10,874 nt of DNA from Candidatus Cloacimonadota bacterium (GTDB taxonomy: Bacteria > Cloacimonadota > Cloacimonadia > Cloacimonadales > WRIO01): the NCBI GenBank assembly GCA_023230175.1, contig JALNXV010000090.1, positions 1-10,874 of the forward strand, written 5' to 3'. Positions 1 to 5,446 of the stretch are shown in pieces (position 1 is the first letter of the stretch; every line of letters starts with the position of its first letter). The translations under genes were made by a program, and so were the position numbers. Below the pieces are notes generated by a model. The model made no database searches, was not told where the DNA came from, and saw only the letters and a program-made list of their open reading frames with translations.

Positions 1-45
1 TTTTGACTAGGACTCTGATTCGAACCAGTTTTAGCTAATAGGATA

Positions 46-71
46 CAACAAAAACAGGCTCTCCAGCCTGT
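46..71 (-). terminator. Intrinsic terminator, minus strand
   Basis: On the minus strand ACAGGCT, loop GGAG, AGCCTGT form a perfect 7-bp GC-rich stem (54-60 with 65-71), followed directly by a T-rich tail read TTTTTGTTG. This is a textbook Rho-independent terminator. It lies about 330 bases downstream of the last minus-strand gene (stop at 402) and 50 bases downstream of the tRNA-like element, so it could end either transcript. The plus-strand reading has a poorer T tract. Confidence 0.75.
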
Positions 72-120
72 CTTTATTAGTTTTGATGATGCTTGTTTTT
101 TTATAAAAACCGTAGTAGTG

Positions 121-166
121 CTCGGGGACAGAGATTCGAACTCCGATAAACAGGACCAGAACCGCT
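121..166 (-). pseudogene. tRNA-like 3' half (possible tRNA remnant or att site)
   Basis: Read on the minus strand, CGGAG-TTCGAAT-CTCTG forms a 5-bp stem with one G-U pair and a 7-base T-loop carrying the conserved TTCGAAT (129-145). It is followed by acceptor-like TCCCCGA and a G (128-121). Upstream, loop TTCTGGT (161-155) would give anticodon CTG, but its flanking stem pairs at only three of five positions. I see no D-arm and no matching 5' acceptor strand (TCGGGGA) nearby. It is therefore not a complete ordinary tRNA. It could be a decayed tRNA, the 3' tRNA piece left by an integrase, or chance. Confidence 0.3.
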
Positions 167-331
167 TCGAGCCACTTTTATAGTAGCTAATGAATACAGG
201 GTTAAATCTGATTTTACACCGATAAACAAAGGATTTTCCGTTTCTCAATCATTATCAATCTTAGTCAATTTTATATAATCTTTATCACTTCTTGGACACA
301 ATATGGCCACAATTTTGGCCAGGGCAATATA

Positions 332-365
332 GGGAGAAGTGGGACTTAGTTGGAACTTTTTTGGA
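332..365. repeat. Imperfect 34-bp direct repeat, copy 1
   Basis: This copy matches 1653-1686 at 28 of 34 positions by eye; the longest shared block is TAGTTGGAACTT. Both copies lie just beyond the 3' ends of minus-strand genes (37 bases beyond the stop at 402 here, 7 bases beyond the stop at 1693 for copy 2). Translating the shared frame on the plus strand gives similar short peptides (GLSWNFF and GYSWNFF) bounded by stops, so a decayed coding remnant cannot be excluded. Confidence 0.6.
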
Positions 366-401
366 ATAAAAAATACCTTCGATATTAAATTTAAAAATAG
401 T

Positions 402-707
402 TTATTTCGTATCAGTCTTTTTTATTTTTATAAGTTTATTTAATCTAATTTTTAACAATATTGCAGCAATAATCCAAACAATAGAAGCTTGAAGTATGGT
501 GTTGATTGCTATTGCTAAAGTCGCTCCTATTTTTATACCAACCAAGGAACTAAATATTGTCATAAAGACATAGCTCACCATGCCAAAGTTACTAATGAAT
601 TCGTTGCCATTAGCAAAATTTTTGGAGGCGATATCAAAAAAACCAATCAAACCAATAATTAAAGTAATTAAAAACCAGATTTTGTATTTGTTAATTTTTG
701 ATTCCAT
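402..707 (-). CDS. Small multi-pass membrane protein, unknown
   Basis: This 101-residue protein is not recognised. It opens with a short basic segment (KINKYK) and then has hydrophobic helices at about residues 10-25, 42-58 and 62-85, ending in a lysine/arginine-rich tail (KIRLNKLIKIKK) expected to stay in the cytoplasm. The middle stretch is weakly separated from the third, so two or three spans are possible. The start ATG follows CTATAAAAATATG, the A-rich context shared by other genes here, with no Shine-Dalgarno. It begins 26 bases after the stop of the PsbP-like gene upstream and is probably cotranscribed with it. No catalytic residues are visible; a partner or chaperone role for its neighbour is only a guess. 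Confidence 0.7.
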   Translation of the reverse strand: MESKINKYKIWFLITLIIGLIGFFDIASKNFANGNEFISNFGMVSYVFMTIFSSLVGIKIGATLAIAINTILQASIVWIIAAILLKIRLNKLIKIKKTDTK

Positions 708-733
708 ATTTTTATAGTTAATCGGGCGATTGA

Positions 734-1486
734 TTATTTAGTTATCTTAAAGTGATTAATGGTTTCATCAAATTCTTTTTTTACCGAAGAAAAGTCATTT
801 GAGTTTGCTGTCATTGAAATCATATATAAAACATTTTTATAGAAAAATTGATACTGTTCAACTGTGTCTTCTGAGGTTTTATCACCCATTGTGCTAGGTG
901 TAGAAAATTTACTCCAATATGCAGGAATTTGATCAACGAGTGTTTGTTTAAACTCAAAATTTTTAACGCCAGGAAGGGCTTTTTCCATATCAATCTTCGC
1001 CTGTTGTTTAAACTTTTCAAACTCAATGACATCTTCTATTGTGTTATTATCAGGAGACATGATTCCAACAATTATTGGAACATCCCGAACTGCTAGAGAA
1101 ATAACAGCACTTCCTTTTGTAGCTTTTTGGACAACAGCTTGTGAATCATTTGAATCCCTGGCGGATATTTTCCAACCATCAGGGAAATCTACAGAAAAAT
1201 TATACGCCGTATTTTGATAGAGGGTATTTTGTATTTGTGAATATTTTGCATCAGTATTTGTTTTAGGATGAGATAATCCAATATCAGCTACTGATCCAAT
1301 TATCACTAGTAAAATTATGCCAAAAATCCAATATACATACTTAGAGGACGGATAAAATCTTCGCTTAATATCTATAGCTAAAACACAAAGAACACCTGCG
1401 ACTATGAAAAAACTGCCAGATTTAATAGCATTAAATAATATAATAGCCAATAAAACATCTCCAATTAAAATTAACTTATCTTTCAT
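734..1486 (-). CDS. Membrane-anchored PsbP/DcrB-like protein
   Basis: This 250-residue protein has three hydrophobic helices at about residues 4-20, 24-40 and 51-70, then a soluble domain from about residue 95 to the end. The domain starts with YNFSVDFPDGWKIS and ends with an aromatic strand (VEQYQFFYKNVLYMISMTA) and a final helix (SSVKKEFDETINHF). This order is typical of the Mog1/PsbP/DcrB-type alpha-beta fold, which in bacteria usually sits outside the cytoplasmic membrane as a lipoprotein or membrane-anchored domain of mostly unknown function. The fold call comes from pattern recognition; no enzyme residues are visible. The three-helix anchor is more elaborate than the usual single anchor or lipobox. 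A TATAAT box lies 33 bases upstream of the ATG. Confidence 0.8.
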   Translation of the reverse strand: MKDKLILIGDVLLAIILFNAIKSGSFFIVAGVLCVLAIDIKRRFYPSSKYVYWIFGIILLVIIGSVADIGLSHPKTNTDAKYSQIQNTLYQNTAYNFSVDFPDGWKISARDSNDSQAVVQKATKGSAVISLAVRDVPIIVGIMSPDNNTIEDVIEFEKFKQQAKIDMEKALPGVKNFEFKQTLVDQIPAYWSKFSTPSTMGDKTSEDTVEQYQFFYKNVLYMISMTANSNDFSSVKKEFDETINHFKITK

Positions 1487-1518
1487 AATTTTATTTTATA
1501 AAATAGTTAATATTCTTT

Positions 1519-1524
1519 ATTATA
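1519..1524 (-). promoter_or_regulatory. Candidate -10 box for the PsbP-like gene
   Basis: The minus strand carries a perfect TATAAT 33 bases upstream of the ATG at 1484-1486, leaving a plausible 5' leader of about 25 bases. The expected -35 region is poor (GAATAG at 17-base spacing), and AT-rich DNA produces TATAAT by chance, so support is limited. Confidence 0.35.
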
Positions 1525-1590
1525 AATTATTCTGAAATCAACTATTCGAGATTTTTCTTTTATAATCTTATCAGACACCAGCTATTCTGT

Positions 1591-1619
1591 AAAACAAAAA
1601 CAGGGCCTAAATAAGCTCT
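1591..1619 (-). terminator. Weak intrinsic terminator, minus strand
   Basis: On the minus strand AGAGCTT, loop ATTT, AGGCCCT pairs over seven positions with one A-C mismatch and one G-T pair, followed by GTTTTTGTTTT. The tail closely resembles that of the strong terminator near base 50. It lies about 75 bases beyond the stop of the 91-residue gene, on the far side of the perfect palindrome, and probably ends that transcript. Confidence 0.45.
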
Positions 1620-1626
1620 ATTTTTA

Positions 1627-1652
1627 GCATCCTCGTGCTAGCACGAGGATGC
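1627..1652. repeat. Perfect 26-bp palindrome
   Basis: The half-site GCATCCTCGTGCT is followed immediately by its exact reverse complement, with no spacer, centred on CTAG. The block is far richer in GC than its surroundings. It has no T tract on either side (GGGAGA follows on the plus strand, TAAAAATAG on the minus strand), so it is not a standard terminator. It directly abuts copy 2 of the 34-bp repeat. It could be a protein-binding dyad, a cruciform or RNA hairpin, or an end of a small mobile element. Confidence 0.9.
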
Positions 1653-1686
1653 GGGAGACATGGGATATAGTTGGAACTTCTTTAGA
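1653..1686. repeat. Imperfect 34-bp direct repeat, copy 2
   Basis: This is the partner of 332-365, with 28 of 34 positions identical by eye. It is joined directly to the right end of the 26-bp palindrome and ends 7 bases before the stop of the 91-residue gene. Copy 1 has no palindrome beside it. Confidence 0.6.
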
Positions 1687-1692
1687 TAAACA

Positions 1693-1968
1693 TTAGCTAA
1701 CCTTATTAATCTCTTCTACAACTTGCGGTTGATTATCCTTGCTATTATTAACGTTCAAAGTCAAATCAGTATTTTTCTCTATCTTTTTCAGCAAGGTAAT
1801 AATGTCGTTAATCTTCCAATACCATGTCTTTACCTCTCTGATTAATAGCCAGATTAAAAGCCACACTACAAACAAAAGTATAATTAACAGCCCGTTATTC
1901 TTTATTAGCTCGGTAATCATTTTTATTAAAATTTGGTCTAAAGTTTGACCACTTAGCAATAAATTCAT
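1693..1968 (-). CDS. Small single-pass membrane protein with coiled coil
   Basis: This 91-residue protein is not recognised. It has an N-terminal amphipathic segment (residues 9-23), one strong transmembrane helix (about 26-43, rich in L, I, V and W), then a helical heptad-like stretch (about 48-66, VKTWYWKINDIITLLKKI) and a polar, asparagine-rich tail. The layout recalls small holin-like or membrane-scaffold proteins, but no family signature is visible. The start ATG follows AAAATAAAACAATATG, with no Shine-Dalgarno. It lies 78 bases beyond the stop of the cysteine-rich exported protein. The overlapping plus-strand reading frame at 1739-1948 is a shadow, since this frame shows a coherent membrane topology. 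Confidence 0.65.
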   Translation of the reverse strand: MNLLLSGQTLDQILIKMITELIKNNGLLIILLFVVWLLIWLLIREVKTWYWKINDIITLLKKIEKNTDLTLNVNNSKDNQPQVVEEINKVS

Positions 1969-2046
1969 ATTGTTTTATTTTAAGATTTCTAGTTAATTTA
2001 GAGTTATATCAATCAGGACTGCCCTTTTTGATTATTTATATTTGAT

Positions 2047-2580
2047 TTATGGCTTATCAAGGCAAAAAGCTGGTGACTTACCCTGTCCACAATCTAAATT
2101 AAAACAAAAAAATTTATTTAACAAATCAAATTTAGATTTATTAATAAAGTTCATACCAGAATTCTGATAGGTATGTATAAAAACTATATTTTTATCACCC
2201 TCTATGTCATTATTATAAAAATTTATCATACAACCATTACAATAATCGCTCCTATCGCTACAGTAACCTGAACTAAGATGTAGCACATATTGATCACCAG
2301 AAGTTAGGTTGACATAGTCAAAAATTATGCTCTCATTTATTTGAGTACTAATTTGATCTTTTATTTTCTTATTATATTTATCTTCTAAATAATCTTTTCT
2401 TTCTTTATTAATAATTCCAGAAACATAACACTTATCAAGAGAATTAGAAAAACCAATTTTGTCCATATTTAAATTAAAACATTTGTTTTTCTGATAAGCT
2501 TGATTTAAAGAATATAAAACTACTAATAAAATGAGTGAAACAAAGCCACTAATGACAAATTCAATCTTCCTATTTTTCAT
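2047..2580 (-). CDS. Exported cysteine-rich protein, membrane-anchored
   Basis: This 177-residue protein is not recognised. A basic start (MKNRKIEF) and a hydrophobic helix at about residues 8-24 form an uncleaved signal anchor or signal peptide; no lipobox cysteine is seen. The remainder, predicted outside the membrane, has eight cysteines at 34, 51, 107, 114, 117, 159, 164 and 173. An even number in an exported domain suggests up to four disulfides. The cluster CSDRSDYCNGC (107-117) is the most distinctive motif. The cysteine spacing does not match the zinc ribbons of the neighbouring operon. A 211-base gap separates it from that operon, and a TATAAT box lies 17-23 bases upstream of the ATG, so it may have its own promoter. 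Confidence 0.7.
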   Translation of the reverse strand: MKNRKIEFVISGFVSLILLVVLYSLNQAYQKNKCFNLNMDKIGFSNSLDKCYVSGIINKERKDYLEDKYNKKIKDQISTQINESIIFDYVNLTSGDQYVLHLSSGYCSDRSDYCNGCMINFYNNDIEGDKNIVFIHTYQNSGMNFINKSKFDLLNKFFCFNLDCGQGKSPAFCLDKP

Positions 2581-2597
2581 AAAAAATTGTTTTAAAC

Positions 2598-2603
2598 ATT
2601 ATA
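2598..2603 (-). promoter_or_regulatory. Candidate -10 box for the cysteine-rich exported protein
   Basis: A perfect TATAAT on the minus strand lies 17 bases upstream of the ATG codon at 2578-2580. At 17-base spacing the -35 position reads TTTAAG, a weak match. If used, the leader would be very short, which fits the absence of a Shine-Dalgarno sequence. Confidence 0.35.
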
Positions 2604-2720
2604 ATTATTGCAATAATAACCTTAAACGCATTCACAAACTTGTTTATTACTTTCCCGAGTTATGCCTGCAGCTGGTTTAAGTAATAAGATGTTACTAAGA
2701 ATTATCAGCCATTTTTGTAA

Positions 2721-2760
2721 AACTCCTTGTTCTATTAGAAAGAAAGGCAAGATAGGAGTT
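2721..2760 (-). terminator. Possible terminator of the zinc-ribbon operon
   Basis: AACTCCT (2721-2727) and AGGAGTT (2754-2760) form a 7-bp stem with a 26-base loop, in which CTTG/CAAG could add pairing. On the minus strand the stem is followed only by a short T run (TTAC). It lies about 30 bases after the stop of the last gene of the cluster. Position supports a terminator; the long loop and short tail argue against an efficient one. Confidence 0.35.
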
Positions 2761-2791
2761 AAAAAAGTGAATTGCTCCGACCGAAAGCATC

Positions 2792-3655
2792 TTATTTGAT
2801 TTTATCAATAAATTCATTTATCAAATCATTTGAAATTATTACACCCAAACTTTCATTTTCATCTACAGTCACCATTGAAGGTATTCCAATCATGCATCCA
2901 TTTTGGTCAACTGCCAATCCACCCGAATTACCATAACTAATTTTTGCAGAGGTTATTATTAAACCTTCATCAACTAATAAGCTACTAACAACGCCATCTG
3001 TGATTGTAAGGGCATAACCACCGCTGATTGCAGGGTATCCATATACTTTTACAGGTTCGCCGAGTTTTACACTATCAGTCCCACAGTGTTTTTTGTCTGC
3101 ATAGGCAGGAAATTTTTTAGGATACTCACCATAAGTTTTATTTTCTTCTGTGTCATAAAAAACATCATGAATTTGTAAAAAAGCTACATCGTATTCATCG
3201 CTTAAGTTTTCATCCAATATCGGATAGGCGTAATAAATTTCATCGGGGGCTCCAGTGTTAGGATCGGGTAATATAACAAGGCATTTTGTATCATCAATAT
3301 AGATATCATCTTTTGCACTTTCTGGAATTATGTGTGCATTAGTTAATACTAAGCCTCCTTCAGAAAATATTGTTCCTGATCCGCCAGTAGTCTCTTCATC
3401 ATCACCCTCACAATAAATATTTACGACAGATGACGCTACATTATAATCATTACCATTTGGTGTGTTAATAAATAAAATTAAAAAATATAAACTTATCGCA
3501 ACAACGAACAATCCGCTCGAAATATAAATTAATTTTCTTTTTGTAAAAAACTTTGATTTAGATTTAATTTTTTCGTCATGCAAAAATTTGCTACCACACT
3601 TTGTGCAGTATTTTGAGCCTTCTTTTACCTCATTTCCGCATTTTATACAAAACAT
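2792..3655 (-). CDS. Zinc-ribbon, membrane-anchored trypsin-like protease
   Basis: This is a 287-residue protein in three parts. A zinc ribbon comes first (C3, C6, C17, C20). A basic stretch (KSKSKFFTKRK) and a transmembrane helix (about 42-63) follow. The rest is a chymotrypsin/HtrA-like serine protease domain with the expected triad: His108 in LTNAHI, Asp156 in YDVAFL and Ser244 in GNSGG. The positive-inside rule puts the ribbon in the cytoplasm and the protease outside, cleaving or sensing envelope proteins. The chain stops at the end of the protease domain, so the PDZ domain usual in HtrA/DegP is missing. C82, C125, C191 and C254 could form disulfides. It is last in the six-gene array, 5 bases after the previous stop. 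Its start region shares the repeated ribbon junction DNA. Confidence 0.9.
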   Translation of the reverse strand: MFCIKCGNEVKEGSKYCTKCGSKFLHDEKIKSKSKFFTKRKLIYISSGLFVVAISLYFLILFINTPNGNDYNVASSVVNIYCEGDDEETTGGSGTIFSEGGLVLTNAHIIPESAKDDIYIDDTKCLVILPDPNTGAPDEIYYAYPILDENLSDEYDVAFLQIHDVFYDTEENKTYGEYPKKFPAYADKKHCGTDSVKLGEPVKVYGYPAISGGYALTITDGVVSSLLVDEGLIITSAKISYGNSGGLAVDQNGCMIGIPSMVTVDENESLGVIISNDLINEFIDKIK

Positions 3656-3667
3656 ATTTTTTAGTTA
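3633..3667 (-). repeat. Reiterated gene-junction module, copy A
   Basis: On the plus strand it begins TTTCCGCA and ends CAAAACAT-ATTTTTTAGTTA. It covers codons for the first cysteines of the protease's ribbon, its ATG, the 5-base gap and the end of the preceding gene. It is nearly identical to 4502-4535 and 5412-5446 apart from small length differences in T/A runs. Because the noncoding gap and the preceding gene's stop match too, shared DNA descent is likelier than protein constraint alone. Confidence 0.7.
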
Positions 3668-4119
3668 ACAATTTTTACACCGCAATTACAACAAAATTTC
3701 GTGCCTTCAGTTGTTTTTGTGCCGCACCCAAAACAAAATTTATTCGTTTCTTCCGTATTACTTAACGACCTTTCTTCGATAACTTCACCCTCAGCCGATG
3801 ATGCCCCACTGTCTAATTGCTCAACCTTAGTTTTGTATTCTATTTCTGTTATTTTTCCGTCAATTAATAGTTGGTTTGCTTCTGCAATTGGTTTAATTTG
3901 CTCCAATTGATTACTATCAAGAGTTGTGCCATATTGGCAAACTGGGCAACTTAAAAAATATTTAATCGAATAAGGAATGATTGGGATAAAAAACAAAGTA
4001 AACCAGGTGGTGTACTTCGTAATTGTCCAGTGTTCTTCATTATTGCAATGACTGCAATGATTTTTAAATATTGGACCGATGTTTTTTATTGTCTGGCGTC
4101 CCCAGCCGAAAATAATCAT
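3661..4119 (-). CDS. zinc_ribbon_15-type protein with SHOCT-like and second ribbon
   Basis: This 152-residue soluble-looking protein begins MIIFGWGRQTIKNIGP, the characteristic opening of the zinc_ribbon_15 family, with zinc-ligand pairs C22/C25 and C58/C61 around a hydrophobic, aromatic centre (TTWFTLFFIPIIPY). A short segment at 81-103 (LLIDGKITEIEYKTKVEQL) looks like a SHOCT oligomerisation helix pair. An acidic linker leads to a second ribbon at the C terminus (C129, C132, C143, C146) with the same CxxC-x10-CxxC spacing as its neighbours. It is the only member of the cluster with the shared ribbon at the C end. zinc_ribbon_15 proteins have no established function. It starts 3 bases after the preceding stop. 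The plus-strand frame inside it is a shadow. Confidence 0.88.
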   Translation of the reverse strand: MIIFGWGRQTIKNIGPIFKNHCSHCNNEEHWTITKYTTWFTLFFIPIIPYSIKYFLSCPVCQYGTTLDSNQLEQIKPIAEANQLLIDGKITEIEYKTKVEQLDSGASSAEGEVIEERSLSNTEETNKFCFGCGTKTTEGTKFCCNCGVKIVN

Positions 4120-4122
4120 AGT

Positions 4123-4524
4123 TTAAAAAAGTTTTTTAAATTCCTTTTTCCATTGTGGTTTTTGACCGAAAGCAATATATAAGAAAGTAATTTTTATTAA
4201 TCTCATTATTGCAATATAAATTAATAAAGTCAGCAGAGAATACCAAAACGCCTTACTATATGTATCTTCGTATCTTCCGCCATAAGTGGTTGAATATCCG
4301 ATATACGTTGAGTTGCTTTCACTCCAAACGATAGGTATTATTAGCAAAAGAAAACTATATAAAATTATGTATAAAACTTTTAAAAGTCTAAACCACCATT
4401 TTTGCTCTAAAGTGTTTGTTACGATTATTGGTTTTGACCCTTGTTTTTCTAAATTTAACTGTCCGCATTCGGTGCAAAATTTATGATTTTCCTTTAATTT
4501 ATTTCCGCATTTTTCGCAAAACAT
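4123..4524 (-). CDS. Zinc-ribbon protein with two transmembrane helices
   Basis: This is a 133-residue protein. The N-terminal zinc ribbon (C3, C6, C17, C20; MFCEKCGNKL) is followed by a short linker, a transmembrane helix at about 46-66, a polar tyrosine- and glycine-rich loop (about 69-90, STYIGYSTTYGGRY), a second helix at about 93-118 and a basic tail (KPQWKKEFKKLF). This predicts both termini in the cytoplasm and a small exposed loop outside. The membrane domain is not one I can name. It starts 4 bases after the stop of the TPR gene and ends 3 bases before the next ATG, so it is translationally close-packed. Its start lies within copy B of the repeated junction DNA. Confidence 0.85.
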   Translation of the reverse strand: MFCEKCGNKLKENHKFCTECGQLNLEKQGSKPIIVTNTLEQKWWFRLLKVLYIILYSFLLLIIPIVWSESNSTYIGYSTTYGGRYEDTYSKAFWYSLLTLLIYIAIMRLIKITFLYIAFGQKPQWKKEFKKLF

Positions 4525-4535
4525 ATTTTTAGTTA
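4502..4535 (-). repeat. Reiterated gene-junction module, copy B
   Basis: This is the second copy of the junction described at 3633-3667. On the plus strand it begins TTTCCGCA and ends CAAAACAT-ATTTTTAGTTA. It spans the ribbon start and ATG of the two-helix protein, the 4-base gap and the final codons of the TPR gene. It differs from copy A at a few central bases (TTCGC against TATAC) and by one T in the spacer. Confidence 0.7.
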
Positions 4536-5434
4536 GAATTTAAATAATCGATTATTTCTTGTGGCACTTCTGCGCCACCATTTATAGCTTTTTGCAAATA
4601 TAGTTGCGCATTTAGATGATCCTCTTTTCTTAAATATGCAAGACCAAGCCAGTAAGCTGCATATGGGTGTTGAGTTAAGTTGCTCGTGGATAGCAAAGTA
4701 ATTGTTTGATCAAAATTTTCATTAAAGTAGTATGCAATTGCTAAATTTTGCTTTGCAATCTCTGATTTTTCAGTGTCATACTCATAAGCTTTTTTCGCAT
4801 AAAAAAGGGCTTTGGGATAATTTTCATATTGTGGAGCCATTTCTTCAAGGTCGAGATAAAATAAAGCAAGGCTGTTGTTTACTTGGAAATCATTTGTGTT
4901 TAGTTCATATGCTTTATTAAAACTTAAAATTGCTGAATTAGGTTTATATTCCAATAAGGCAATTTCGCCAGAAATTAGATAGTAGTCAAAAGAATTTGTT
5001 TTGGTAAGGCTTAATGCTTCTTTGAAATTTGTTAATGCCTGTTCATTTTGTCCTTCAGTTACATATACATAGGCAAGGTTTTTTAGGGTATTTATTTTAT
5101 TCTCATCAAACACTGCATCTTTATTTGCTTGTTGAAACTGGTTTATTGCAGTTTGGCTATCTCCCGAATCAAAACTTGACAATCCCTCATTATTTTTTGT
5201 AATCGAATCTTCGTCTAAACTATTGTAAACGCCAATTCCTACCATTGCGAGTACTACAAGAATTGTAATAATTTTCCCAGCACTCCACGAGCTTCTGCCT
5301 TGTGAAGTAGGTTTAAGGGGTTGTGCTTCTGGTGCTTCTTTTTCTTCCTTATTTATACCTGAAATTTTAGCGCCACAGCTGGTACAAAATTTTTGATTTT
5401 CACTTAATTCTTTTCCGCAATTTTTACAAAACAT
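4529..5434 (-). CDS. Zinc-ribbon, membrane-anchored TPR protein
   Basis: This is a 301-residue protein. The zinc ribbon (C3, C6, C17, C20; MFCKNCGKEL) is followed by a flexible, glutamate/proline-rich linker (28-50), a transmembrane helix at about 54-70, and a helical domain of roughly six TPR units from about 80 to 290. Typical TPR signatures include LAYVYVTEGQNEQALTNFKEAL, LALFYLDLEE, LAIAYYFNENFDQTI and LGLAYLRKEDHLNAQLYLQKAI. TPRs form a peptide-binding superhelix and often scaffold complexes. The acidic sequence after the membrane helix suggests the TPR domain lies outside. It is fourth from the downstream end of the array, with 4-base gaps on both sides. A role as scaffold for the protease or other subunits is inferred from context only. 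Confidence 0.9.
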   Translation of the reverse strand: MFCKNCGKELSENQKFCTSCGAKISGINKEEKEAPEAQPLKPTSQGRSSWSAGKIITILVVLAMVGIGVYNSLDEDSITKNNEGLSSFDSGDSQTAINQFQQANKDAVFDENKINTLKNLAYVYVTEGQNEQALTNFKEALSLTKTNSFDYYLISGEIALLEYKPNSAILSFNKAYELNTNDFQVNNSLALFYLDLEEMAPQYENYPKALFYAKKAYEYDTEKSEIAKQNLAIAYYFNENFDQTITLLSTSNLTQHPYAAYWLGLAYLRKEDHLNAQLYLQKAINGGAEVPQEIIDYLNSN

Positions 5435-5446
5435 ATTTTTAAGTTA
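5412..5446 (-). repeat. Reiterated gene-junction module, copy C
   Basis: This is the third copy of the junction. On the plus strand it begins TTTCCGCA and ends CAAAACAT-ATTTTTAAGTTA. It covers the ribbon start and ATG of the TPR protein, the 4-base gap and the last codons of the four-helix protein. Only small T/A-run differences separate it from copies A and B. Confidence 0.7.

Larger units (their letters stand above)
1..401. other. Gene-free 400-base stretch at left edge
   Basis: I find no credible coding region here. It holds a minus-strand intrinsic terminator (46-71), a tRNA-like T-arm with adjoining acceptor-like bases (121-166), two direct copies of CCGATAAACA (143-152 and 219-228), a short hairpin built from two TGGCCA copies (304-321), and the first copy of a 34-bp imperfect repeat (332-365) that recurs at 1653-1686. 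The mixture of terminator, tRNA-like fragment and repeats would fit a gene-cluster boundary or an old integration site, which is inference. Confidence 0.6.
2581..2791. other. Intergenic gap with two inverted repeats
   Basis: No gene is seen in these 211 bases. Two perfect inverted repeats are present: TTATTACTT/AAGTAATAA (2644-2652 and 2679-2687) and AACTCCT/AGGAGTT (2721-2727 and 2754-2760), each enclosing 26 bases. The second lies just beyond the end of the zinc-ribbon operon, and on the minus strand it is followed by TTAC, so it could act as a weak terminator. Confidence 0.55.

Noticed and set aside
1..166. tmRNA (ssrA) ending near base 115 on the minus strand
   Set aside because: A T-arm-like hairpin and a downstream terminator are present, but I found no complementary 5' acceptor half, no tag reading frame and no CCA end.
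304..321. TGGCCA-loop-TGGCCA hairpin as a terminator
   Set aside because: The stem is only 6 bp of a self-palindromic hexamer and no T tract follows on either strand.
1026..1217. Plus-strand reading frame inside the PsbP-like gene
   Set aside because: It is antisense to a gene with clear membrane and soluble domains; the product has no domain features. The same holds for the plus-strand frames inside the zinc-ribbon genes and the 988-residue gene, and for the minus-strand frame at 820-1032.
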